Source: an uncultured Verrucomicrobiota bacterium
GTDB lineage: Bacteria; Verrucomicrobiota; Kiritimatiellia; RFP12; UBA1067
Direction: 5' to 3'
Assembly (NCBI GenBank): GCA_945487985.1
Contig: CALYTX010000084.1
Location: forward strand, 1 to 6,419
DNA: 6,419 nucleotides
Part shown: positions 1-6,030 of the stretch, in pieces
Layout of the letters: each line of letters starts with the position of its first letter
Numbering within the stretch: position 1 is the stretch's first letter
Made by a program: the position numbers and the translations under genes
Notes under the pieces: generated by a model
Seen by the model: only the letters and a program-made list of their open reading frames with translations
Told to the model about the DNA's origin: nothing
Database searches by the model: none

Positions 1-1
1 G

Positions 2-997
2 GGCGACGCGCCTGAACTTGCCGCAATCGCGCTCTCGCCGCTCGGCGAGGCAATCGACGCCCATTTGCGCCGCATTGGCGAATTTACGCCTGAAATCGAG
101 CTTCTTGCAGCCCAGATCATGCCCGAGCATATTCATGCCGTATTGCGGGTGAAACGCCGCATGGCCAAGCCGCTCGGGATGGCCTTGCGCGGCTTCAAGG
201 GCGGGGCGTCGAAGATATATTGGGAGATACTCGGCGTTGGCACGCCGAGCGCGAACGCTTGCGCTTGCCGTGCAAACGGCGAACTTCCTTCGCTCTTTGC
301 CAAGGGCTATGTCGATAACATTCTTTTCGATGAAACGGCCGTGGCGGAAGCAGTCGCCTACGTAAAGGACAACCCGCGCCGTCTGTGGGAGAAGCGCGCC
401 CACCCTGAGCTCTTCAGGGTACTCGGCGATGTAAAGGCGGCGGGCGGGCGTTTCGCCGCCATCGGCAACAAGGCGCTGTTGAAAGCGCCGCATATCTTCC
501 AGGTGCAGGTGTCGCGCTCGTATTTCGCCTACAGTCGCGATGTGCGCGGCCAACTGCTGAAAGACGAGCCGCCGGCCGTTGCAACGCGCGAATTCGAGGA
601 AAAACGCGATGGCTTTCTCGAGGCGGCGGAGCATGGCGCCGTTCTTTTGAGCCCCTGTATAAGCGAAGGCGAGCGCCATATCGCGCGCCTTGCCTTTGAA
701 AGAGGCCTCAGGGTGATAACCCTCTCGAACAAGGGTTTTTCGCCGCTCTACAAGCCAGGCGGGAAATTGTTCGACCAGACCGCGAAAGGCAATCTCCTGA
801 TGCTCGCGCCGATCAACTGGCCCTATATCCCGGGCGAAAAGAAAATGACGCGCATCGACGCCTGCATAATGAACCGCATCGCACAGTGGCTCGCGGGTGA
901 GGGCGCCGTCGAGATAAAATACCGCGGAGTCGAACCCGCCCATATCGACCGTCTCGCCGCCGCCGCCATCGAAAGAAAGGAGGCGCGTAATGGCTGA
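2..997 (+). CDS. RAYT-type Y1 (HUH) transposase fused to a DprA-like Rossmann domain; 5' end outside window
   Basis: The frame is open from base 2, so the gene starts upstream; a TTG at 65 is only an internal candidate start. Numbering from that codon, residues 18-27 (IMPEHIHAVL) contain the HUH metal-binding pair H22/H24. Residues 78-106 hold the second half of the Y1 fold, with the likely nucleophile Y99 in AYVKDNPRRLW. These are features of REP-associated tyrosine transposases, which nick single-stranded palindromic repeats. After residue 130 the protein continues with IGNKALL, a VSRS motif, LSPCISEGE (195-203) and RVITLSNKGFSPLY. This order resembles the Rossmann fold of DprA/Smf, a ssDNA-binding protein family (GN..LL then GSR). 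Residues 57-76 (GVGTPSANACACRANGELPS) look like extra sequence between two conserved blocks and coincide with DNA hairpins. The stop at 995-997 overlaps a small ORF start at 990. The RAYT part is confident; the DprA-like part is inferred from motif order. Confidence 0.8.
   Translation, partial: GDAPELAAIALSPLGEAIDAHLRRIGEFTPEIELLAAQIMPEHIHAVLRVKRRMAKPLGMALRGFKGGASKIYWEILGVGTPSANACACRANGELPSLFAKGYVDNILFDETAVAEAVAYVKDNPRRLWEKRAHPELFRVLGDVKAAGGRFAAIGNKALLKAPHIFQVQVSRSYFAYSRDVRGQLLKDEPPAVATREFEEKRDGFLEAAEHGAVLLSPCISEGERHIARLAFERGLRVITLSNKGFSPLYKPGGKLFDQTAKGNLLMLAPINWPYIPGEKKMTRIDACIMNRIAQWLAGEGAVEIKYRGVEPAHIDRLAAAAIERKEARNG
230..282. repeat. Two REP-like hairpins inside the transposase gene
   Basis: Seen directly: a perfect 8-bp inverted repeat, CTCGGCGT (230-237) and ACGCCGAG (242-249), with a 4-nt loop TGGC. 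It is followed by GCCGT (267-271) and ACGGC (276-280) with loop GCAA, extendable by one G-T and one T-A pair. Paired GC-rich palindromes of this size resemble the REP/BIME elements that RAYTs act on. They encode the poorly conserved residues 56-73 of the transposase, so they may be an in-frame insertion, or just GC-rich coding sequence that folds by chance. Confidence 0.5.
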
Positions 998-1053
998 ATC
1001 TCGCGCAGAGACGGTAGGGCGCGTAATGGCTCATTCTCCCGCAGAGACGCAGA
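982..1053. repeat. Imperfect 36-bp tandem duplication across the transposase stop
   Basis: Unit 1 is 982-1017 and unit 2 is 1018-1053. Both begin GGCGCGTAATGGCT, and the first 32 positions differ at three places; the last four differ. The period is 12 codons, so the reading frame of the small ORF starting at 990 is kept and its ATGGCT start is repeated at 1026. The second copy ends in a CGCAGAGACGCAGAG-like motif. Short repeats of that sort are often dispersed in intergenic DNA, which I cannot test here. Confidence 0.75.
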
Positions 1054-1106
1054 GCCGCAGGGAAGCCGCACCCTGGCCGAAGGTGAGGCTGGGAGCGGGT
1101 AGGTGA
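990..1106 (+). CDS. Small ORF of 38 aa, coupled to the transposase; possibly the start of a broken gene
   Basis: An unusually good Shine-Dalgarno site, AAAGGAGG (976-983), lies 6 nt before ATG 990. The ORF overlaps the end of the transposase by 8 bp, an arrangement typical of translational coupling. The product begins MAESRAETVGRVMAHSPAET, where the 12-residue unit is repeated because of the DNA tandem duplication, and ends at TGA 1104-1106. It has no recognisable domain. A one-base shift near 1098-1104 would join it to the SWIM-like frame that follows, so it may be the N-terminus of a frameshifted gene. The alternative is that it is not translated and only reflects a dispersed repeat. Confidence 0.3.
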   Translation: MAESRAETVGRVMAHSPAETQSRREAAPWPKVRLGAGR

Positions 1107-1296
1107 CGTTTTCGCGACTGAAGACGGCTACTGGGCGACCGTTCAGGGAACCGAACCGTATGCCGTGAAGCTAAGTGCCGATTCAAGCGGCGGATTCGTT
1201 TCCGAATGCAGCTGTCGTTCGGCTAGCCGTGGCGGCTTCGCTCCGGCCTCGAGGATCGCCTTGTCGATGGCGTCCCGTCCTCGATTTCCAGCATAA
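1087..1296 (+). pseudogene. Remnant of a SWIM zinc-finger protein, truncated and without its own start
   Basis: The frame is open from after a TGA at 1084-1086 to TAA 1294-1296 but has no convincing start codon. It reads GWERVGDVFATEDGYWATV, then QGTEPYAVKL, then GFVSECSC. The pattern of a Y-x-V strand followed by Cys-x-Cys (codons 1207-1209 and 1213-1215) matches the first half of a SWIM domain (CxCx(n)CxH). The expected Pro after the second Cys and the distal Cys-x-His are absent. After about 1216 the translation is Ser/Arg/Ala-rich and unlike SWIM. SWIM domains are zinc-binding modules in some SNF2-type helicases and small bacterial proteins. This copy is probably non-functional: it has a stop or frameshift upstream and a replaced 3' half. 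Small fragment, so moderate confidence. Confidence 0.45.
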
Positions 1297-1360
1297 GACA
1301 CGGCACTCTTTATTGGCCTTTTGCAAAGGCACGCACTTAATAATATAAATGGGGGAGCGT
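1217..1360. other. Non-coding stretch between the SWIM remnant and the tRNA 3' end
   Basis: No gene is supported here. It contains a perfect 10-bp palindrome CGGCTAGCCG (1220-1229), then a GC-rich stretch to about 1290, open on both strands. On the minus strand it reads RDAIDKAILEAGAKPPR, which I cannot assign to a family. From about 1300 it becomes AT-rich. A 6-bp inverted repeat, GCCTTT (1316-1321) and AAAGGC (1325-1330), lies about 30 bp downstream of the tRNA. It has no T-run on the minus strand, so it is at best a weak 3' hairpin for the tRNA transcript. Confidence 0.4.
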
Positions 1361-1437
1361 TGGTCGGAGCGGAGGGATTTGAACCCTCGGCCTTTTGCTC
1401 CCGAAGCAAACGCGCTACCAGGCTGCGCTACGCTCCG
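1361..1437 (-). tRNA. tRNA-Pro (anticodon CGG)
   Basis: Read on the minus strand, the 77-nt sequence folds as a complete cloverleaf. The acceptor arm CGGAGCG pairs with CGCTCCG, the D-arm is GCGC..AGCCTGGTA..GCGC, the anticodon stem TTTGC/GCAAA encloses loop TTCGGGA, and the T-arm is GAGGG-TTCAAAT-CCCTC. Loop positions 34-36 are CGG, which reads proline codon CCG. The discriminator is A and the 3' CCA is encoded (1361-1363 on the plus strand). The C1-G72 first pair and overall sequence are typical of bacterial tRNA-Pro. It is a single gene, transcribed away from rsmE. Confidence 0.96.
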
Positions 1438-1477
1438 ACAAGGGGTGTTTTCATACAGAAAGTAGAAAACGCCATAT

Positions 1478-1506
1478 AGTATACGCTTTTCGCTGGTGGA
1501 AGTCAA
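1478..1506 (-). promoter_or_regulatory. Sigma-70-type promoter of tRNA-Pro
   Basis: On the minus strand TTGACT (1506-1501) and TATACT (1483-1478) are separated by exactly 17 bp, each one base from consensus. Expected transcription start is near 1471, giving a leader of about 34 nt before the tRNA 5' end at 1437. No other promoter for the tRNA is apparent. Confidence 0.7.
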
Positions 1507-1525
1507 CGGGAGGAATTGCTATAAT
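1497..1525 (+). promoter_or_regulatory. Probable promoter of the rsmE operon
   Basis: A perfect TATAAT lies at 1520-1525 on the plus strand. At 17-bp spacing the -35 would be TGGAAG (1497-1502), only half matching TTGACA. It overlaps the -35 box of the divergent tRNA promoter (1501-1506). Transcription would begin near 1533. The -10 is convincing, the -35 is not. Confidence 0.5.
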
Positions 1526-1541
1526 ATAGACAAATGGAGTT

Positions 1542-1576
1542 AAGGAGGCGGGTGTTGGGCGTCCGCCGGATTGCAT
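1542..1576 (+). promoter_or_regulatory. rsmE leader: strong SD far from the start codon, with a small hairpin between
   Basis: AAGGAGG (1542-1548) is the only strong Shine-Dalgarno site upstream of rsmE, but it is 28 nt from the GTG start at 1577. GGCGG (1547-1551) can pair with CCGCC (1563-1567), and this hairpin would both overlap the SD edge and shorten the distance to the start. An ATG at 1534-1536 also opens a short frame through the region, overlapping the start of rsmE out of frame. A role in initiation control is inference. Confidence 0.3.
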
Positions 1577-2317
1577 GTGAACCGGATACTTTTCGAGTCA
1601 GCGGAAATTTGCGAAGGCATCGCCACCATAGGCGATGATCGCGCTCGTCATATTATCGAGGTTCTGCATGGAGAACCCGGCCAGATTTTAAAGACCGGCG
1701 AAGTGAACGGGAAAATCGGCATTTCGGAGATTGTCGCCATAGAAAACGGGTGCGTCCGTGCGCGGGTCGATCACCGGGAGGAAAGCATCCGCCCATGGGT
1801 CGATATTATCCTGGCGCCGCCGCGTCCGCGGGTTCTCAAGCGTTTGTTGCCGCAGTTGGCGGCGATGGGTGCGGGGAAGATTGTGTTGGTGGGTGCGAGA
1901 AAGGTGGAGAAAGATTTTTGGGGGGCTACGCTACTTCGCGAGGAAACGTACCGCTCGCTACTCATCGAGGGGCTGATGCAGGCTGGGACAAGCATCCTGC
2001 CCGAAATCGTTATTCGCCGGGGGTTGCGCAATTTCCTTCAGGATGAGTTCGAGGGCATGTTCCACGGCTCGCGGCGAATCATAGCCCATCCGTACGCAGC
2101 GCAGACCGGGGTGACCGCAGCGAAGATGGGTCAGCAGGCATCGTGTCCGGACGGCAGGCTGCTGCTTGCCATCGGCCCCGAGGGTGGATGGACTGACGAA
2201 GAGGTGCAGTCGTTTGAGGATAAGGGATTTCTGCGCTATTCGCTTGGCCGGCGGATATTGCGCACCGACACTGCAACTATTGCGCTTTTGGCTAAACTAA
2301 ACAAGGAGAATAGATGA
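1577..2317 (+). CDS. rsmE: 16S rRNA (uracil-1498-N3)-methyltransferase RsmE
   Basis: RsmE methylates N3 of U1498 in helix 44 of 16S rRNA on the assembled small subunit, using S-adenosylmethionine; it is cytoplasmic. I start at GTG 1577 because it gives MNRILFE, the usual N-terminus of this RsmE subgroup; TTG 1571 would add two residues. The 246-aa length is normal. The N-terminal PUA-like part includes DDRARHIIEVL (20-30). The SPOUT trefoil-knot domain carries the diagnostic LLLAIGPEGG (195-204, SAM-binding loop) and LGRRILRTDTA (223-233). The family usually has Glu where this has Asp231, a conservative change. The gene ends in ATGA (2314-2317), overlapping the next gene, so it is the first member of an operon with secreted glycan-active enzymes. 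Its own promoter is the TATAAT at 1520. Confidence 0.93.
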   Translation: MNRILFESAEICEGIATIGDDRARHIIEVLHGEPGQILKTGEVNGKIGISEIVAIENGCVRARVDHREESIRPWVDIILAPPRPRVLKRLLPQLAAMGAGKIVLVGARKVEKDFWGATLLREETYRSLLIEGLMQAGTSILPEIVIRRGLRNFLQDEFEGMFHGSRRIIAHPYAAQTGVTAAKMGQQASCPDGRLLLAIGPEGGWTDEEVQSFEDKGFLRYSLGRRILRTDTATIALLAKLNKENR

Positions 2318-3567
2318 CTATGAACATGAGAATCATGGTGTTGTCGGTAATGACGATTGTTGCGGCCGGCTGCGTTGCGACGAAATCGGAGAAAAGCGTG
2401 GCTGGCGGTCGGCCTTCGGGGACTGCCTTTGTGTCTACCGCGCTCATGCCTTTCGTTGAGAAGGGCGAATTGCCCGGGGCAATCAGCATTTTATACAAAG
2501 ACGGCTTCGAGGAAGTCGCATGCGTTGGATACGCCGATGTGGCGGAGAAGCGCAGGATCACGCTCGACGACCCATTTATGCAATGTTCGCAGACGAAGGG
2601 ATTTTGCGGAGTTACGATTGCAAAATTGGTTGAGGAAGGTAAGATTTCGCTCGATGATCCCGTTCATAAGTACTTGCCGGAGTTTAAGGACGTTTGGTAT
2701 ATTGACAGTGATGATAACAAGAATACTCGCGTGCTGAAGAAATCCCCAGTCGACATTACCGTGCGTATGGTTATGAATCACACGGCCGGCTTCGAATTTG
2801 AATTGCCGGGCAAGCGCGACAACATTCCTGGCGGTGGATGGTCGGGGGGGATGCCTATAAGGATTATCGCCGCCGAGGCGGCGGGGCGTCCTCTCAGCTT
2901 CCTGCCTGGTAGCAAAGTGGCTTACTCCAACACGGGCATTGATGTCGGTGCGGCCGTGGTCGAAGCGGTAACTGGCATGAAATGGGAGGAATATCTCAAG
3001 CGTACGGTTCTCGAGCCGTTGGACATGAAGGAGACCTCCTTCAAGCCTACCGATGAGCAACTCGCGCGCCAAATTGAAATGTACGAGTGCGTCAAGGACA
3101 AGCCCGCGTCCTATCGCCGTCAGAATGGCTGGCAGCAGCGTCCTTACAATGGCGATCATGTCTTCCCCTCCGCGGGTGCGGGAATCTGGACCACGGCGCG
3201 CGACCAGGTGAAGTTCTACAAGATGCTGATGAATCTTGGCGTCGGGGACAACGGAGTTAGGGTGCTCAAGGAGGAAACGGTCAAGAATCTGCTTGCGGTA
3301 TCGAGCCGCGGTGCTGGGCGCGAAGGATATTCGCTCGGTTTGAGCGCGCCGGTTGAGGATGGTGTAGAGTCGTGGTTTGGCCACGGCGGCGCCTGGGGAA
3401 CTTGTTGCATGGTCAATTGGCACAAGAAAGAGCTCAATCTCTGGGTGGTGCAGTTGACGGGCGGGCCACGTCCGTGGGACCAAACCCGCAACGAAGCGGC
3501 CAACGCATTTTTTAACGCCGCTATCGATACGAGCGCTGCAGACGCCTATACCGGGCGCACGAAATAA
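2314..3567 (+). CDS. Lipoprotein serine hydrolase, beta-lactamase/penicillin-binding fold (class C-like)
   Basis: 417 aa. ATG 2314 is favoured because AGGAG (2304-2308) sits 5 nt before it and it overlaps the rsmE stop; ATG 2320 is the alternative. The N-terminus (MRIMVLSVMTIVAAGC) is a lipoprotein signal with C20 as the lipidated residue, so the enzyme is membrane-anchored outside the cytoplasm. All three motifs of the beta-lactamase superfamily are present: S92-Q-T-K95 (nucleophile and general base), Y204-S-N206, and H357-G-G, the HxG/KTG equivalent. Other family landmarks are EEGKISLDDPVHKYLPEF, NHTAGFEFELPG and SNTGIDVGAAVVEAVTG. Members are esterases, peptidases or beta-lactamases, so exact activity cannot be read off. 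The rhamnosidase-like gene follows with a 1-bp overlap, suggesting an esterase acting on substituted polysaccharide; that is inference. Confidence 0.88.
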   Translation: MTMNMRIMVLSVMTIVAAGCVATKSEKSVAGGRPSGTAFVSTALMPFVEKGELPGAISILYKDGFEEVACVGYADVAEKRRITLDDPFMQCSQTKGFCGVTIAKLVEEGKISLDDPVHKYLPEFKDVWYIDSDDNKNTRVLKKSPVDITVRMVMNHTAGFEFELPGKRDNIPGGGWSGGMPIRIIAAEAAGRPLSFLPGSKVAYSNTGIDVGAAVVEAVTGMKWEEYLKRTVLEPLDMKETSFKPTDEQLARQIEMYECVKDKPASYRRQNGWQQRPYNGDHVFPSAGAGIWTTARDQVKFYKMLMNLGVGDNGVRVLKEETVKNLLAVSSRGAGREGYSLGLSAPVEDGVESWFGHGGAWGTCCMVNWHKKELNLWVVQLTGGPRPWDQTRNEAANAFFNAAIDTSAADAYTGRTK

Positions 3568-6020
3568 TGGGGCTTCTTGCATCACTGCTGCTTGCTGCTT
3601 CGGCAAGTGCCTCGACCGCGCCAGAAACGTGGTTTCACGTCATTGGCGGCAATGCGTCGAAGGTCGGCATGGCCGCCGATATTGCGGCCATTGCCGAAGC
3701 GGGCATTGGAGGTATCCATTTTTTCCACGGCCACGCTGATGGCAAGCTCTGGCCGGGAGTGGACGAGCCGATCGAATGTTTGAGCGGCAAGTGGATGGAT
3801 CTGGTGAAATTCGCCGCGGAGGAATGCCGCCGGCGGGGGCTTTCGTTTAAGATGCAGAACTGTCCCGGGTGGTCGATGTCGGGCGGACCTTGGGTATCTC
3901 CCGGAGAGGCCATGCGTAGGCTGGTTGCCTTTACGCCTGGTGAGAAACCAGCCTTCGACGCCGATGACGACTACCGTGAAATTGCCGCGGTCACGTTTTT
4001 AGAGCCGGACGATTCGCGCGATGACGAGCTTTTGCGTATATTCCCGAATCCGCAGCAGCTCAATCATTGCTGGGCTTACGAGCCGAAGACCAATTTGTGG
4101 GGTCGGGGGTGTCCGCCCGGTGCCTGGCAGGATGTCTATCCTATGACCTTTTCGCGAACGGGTGCTTCCAAGTTGGATATGTGGGAAGCGAAGGCTGGAT
4201 GGGGGCTTCGCAAGTTCGAGATGTCCACTAATAGCACGCCGGTTCGGACTAAAGGGTTGAAGACGCTTGTTTTTGGGCATGTCAACGCCAAGCGCCGCAA
4301 TCATCCCGCGCCGCCGGAAGCGACCGGATGGGAGTGCGACAAAATGGATGTGCGCGGATTCAGAGCGGTGTGGCGCGGATATATCGGCAAGGTGCTCGCC
4401 GCGGGGGTGAAAGTTGACGGCACGCTCGTAGATAGTTGGGAATGCGGCACCCAAAGCTGGACCTGGAACATGGAAGAGGAATTCGCCCGCCGCGCTGGTT
4501 ATGCGCTACGTCCGTGGTTGCCGGCGCTTTTCGGATATGTGCTTGAAAGCGAGGCAGCTACGGAAAAGTTCCTGCTTGACTGGCGCGAAGTCTGTTCGCG
4601 GCTTATCGAGGAAAACTATTACGGTGAAATAGCCCGCCTTGCGCATAAGAACTCAATGAGCGTGCAGTTTGAGACGGCGTTCGGTGATGTGATAGCGGGC
4701 GACATCTTGCGCTACTGGAAATACGCCGACGAGCCGATGTGCGAGTTCTGGAGCCCGCACGACAATTCGAGCGGCTTTGTCTATTCACATGATTTCAAAG
4801 CGGTTTTGCCGTGTGTCTCGGCCGCCCACATTTATGGCAAGCGCCGAGTTTCTGCGGAAGCACTGACGAGTTTCAACTTGACGTTTGATGAAAATTTCAA
4901 TAAATGGAAGCGCGATATCGATTTGCATTTTGGGCGCGGTGTAACCCATATCGTTTTCCACACCTTCACCCACAATCCCGTCGTGGGCGGGAAAGCGCCA
5001 TCGACGAGTTTCGGCTCTCGCATCGGCTCTCCATTTCTACGGCTGCAACCCTGGTGGGGGTATATGCGCGAGTTCACTCGCTACCTCGAGTTTTGCGGGC
5101 GCGAACTCGAGCGGGGAATTAGTGTTGCGGAGATTCTCATGTATCTCGGAGATGATCTAAACCACAAGCCTTCAGAATCGCAGTTTCTGTTCGACAACAA
5201 CTATAAATACGATTATCTAAACTCAGATGTGCTCGAGAACCGGCTGATGGTGAAGGATGGCATGCTGGTGTTGCCGGAAGGGACGAGCTACCGCGTTTTG
5301 TGGATACCATCTGGAACATTTCTGCGACCTGCGACCCAGGCGCGAATCGAGGAACTTTCCAAGGCCGGTGCGCGTATCGTGCGGGGTGATTTTACTCCTG
5401 ATTGGCCCTCGCCCATCAGATCCATCGGCCACGACGGACGAAAAATTTCGTGGTATCAACGGCGCGATGGAGATCAAGACATATTTTTCGTCGCACACCC
5501 TGACGGACGCTCCTTGTTTGTCTACCGCAGGAACAATGTGCTGCGCACGATCGATGCGGTCAGTCAGCAGGAGCCCTTACCGGGTTTCGACGGCGAGCAG
5601 CCGCTGAGCAGCGTTGAAATCGCAGCTGTGCCTTGTGCGGACTATGCTCCGACAGCCACCAACCGCGCTTATGTTTGTCGTTTGGAGCAGGCACCTTGCG
5701 GCAATATGCGATACATTCTCGATTTGGGGGATGTTCGCGACTGGGCCGAGGTGCGCGTCAACGGCGAATTGGCCGCGCGTTTGTGGTGCGCGCCGTATGA
5801 GTGCGACATCAGTCGTTTCCTGTGCGCCGCCGACAACCAGATCGACATTGTCGTGACATCAACTCTCTACAACCAGCTTATAACCGATGCTGGCAAGAGC
5901 GAAGCGGAGCGTTTGACATGGACGCTATGTGGACCTGCCGCAGATGCGCTGATGCGACCGAGCGGGTTGGCGAGGCGGAAGGTTGCGGTCAGAATTTACG
6001 AAGGAACGAAAAATAAATAG
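3567..6020 (+). CDS. Secreted GH106 alpha-L-rhamnosidase-like glycoside hydrolase
   Basis: 817 aa. ATG 3567 (TAATG overlap with the previous stop) is the first usable start after an in-frame TAA at 3513-3515. A short signal peptide (residues 1-15, cleavage probably after ASA at 13-15) is followed directly by PETWFHVIGGN, the classic GH106 N-terminal block. Other family blocks are MQNCPGWSMSGGPWVSP (96-112), LVDSWECGTQSWTWNMEEEF (287-306), the ADEPMCEFW block (387-395), VSAEALTSF (428-436) and a C-terminal jelly-roll segment with LDLGDV (718-723), VRVNGEL (729-735) and LITDAG. Candidate catalytic carboxylates are E292, E369 and E431; I do not assign roles. Typical characterised GH106 enzymes are well over 1000 aa; this one is compact, with little sequence between residues 650 and 700 where longer homologues carry more beta structure. 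Predicted role: release of terminal alpha-L-rhamnose from polysaccharide outside the cytoplasm. Confidence 0.87.
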   Translation: MGLLASLLLAASASASTAPETWFHVIGGNASKVGMAADIAAIAEAGIGGIHFFHGHADGKLWPGVDEPIECLSGKWMDLVKFAAEECRRRGLSFKMQNCPGWSMSGGPWVSPGEAMRRLVAFTPGEKPAFDADDDYREIAAVTFLEPDDSRDDELLRIFPNPQQLNHCWAYEPKTNLWGRGCPPGAWQDVYPMTFSRTGASKLDMWEAKAGWGLRKFEMSTNSTPVRTKGLKTLVFGHVNAKRRNHPAPPEATGWECDKMDVRGFRAVWRGYIGKVLAAGVKVDGTLVDSWECGTQSWTWNMEEEFARRAGYALRPWLPALFGYVLESEAATEKFLLDWREVCSRLIEENYYGEIARLAHKNSMSVQFETAFGDVIAGDILRYWKYADEPMCEFWSPHDNSSGFVYSHDFKAVLPCVSAAHIYGKRRVSAEALTSFNLTFDENFNKWKRDIDLHFGRGVTHIVFHTFTHNPVVGGKAPSTSFGSRIGSPFLRLQPWWGYMREFTRYLEFCGRELERGISVAEILMYLGDDLNHKPSESQFLFDNNYKYDYLNSDVLENRLMVKDGMLVLPEGTSYRVLWIPSGTFLRPATQARIEELSKAGARIVRGDFTPDWPSPIRSIGHDGRKISWYQRRDGDQDIFFVAHPDGRSLFVYRRNNVLRTIDAVSQQEPLPGFDGEQPLSSVEIAAVPCADYAPTATNRAYVCRLEQAPCGNMRYILDLGDVRDWAEVRVNGELAARLWCAPYECDISRFLCAADNQIDIVVTSTLYNQLITDAGKSEAERLTWTLCGPAADALMRPSGLARRKVAVRIYEGTKNK

Positions 6021-6030
6021 GAATCAAAAC

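Noticed and set aside
982..1053. Possible CRISPR-like or direct-repeat array
   Set aside because: Only two contiguous units with no spacers; this is a simple tandem duplication.
1194..1207. ATTCG/CGAAT hairpin as a regulatory site
   Set aside because: A 5-bp stem inside the SWIM remnant is expected by chance and has no associated gene start.
1316..1330. GCCTTT/AAAGGC hairpin as a terminator of the tRNA transcript
   Set aside because: The stem is only 6 bp with a 3-nt loop, AT-rich in half, and there is no T-run after it on the minus strand.
1143..1506. Two minus-strand frames over the tRNA region
   Set aside because: They read through the tRNA-Pro gene, giving the familiar artefact peptides GSNPSAPT and SVAQPGSAFASGAKGRGFKSL. 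The tRNA explains them.
1750..2046. Alternative plus-strand frames inside rsmE
   Set aside because: Gly/Arg/Trp-rich translations with no SD, fully inside a gene with clear RsmE motifs.
2491..3606. Long open frame of 371 aa on the minus strand
   Set aside because: It lies antisense to the serine hydrolase, whose catalytic motifs are all intact. The minus frame shows no family motifs and is Arg/His-rich, as expected of a GC-rich shadow.
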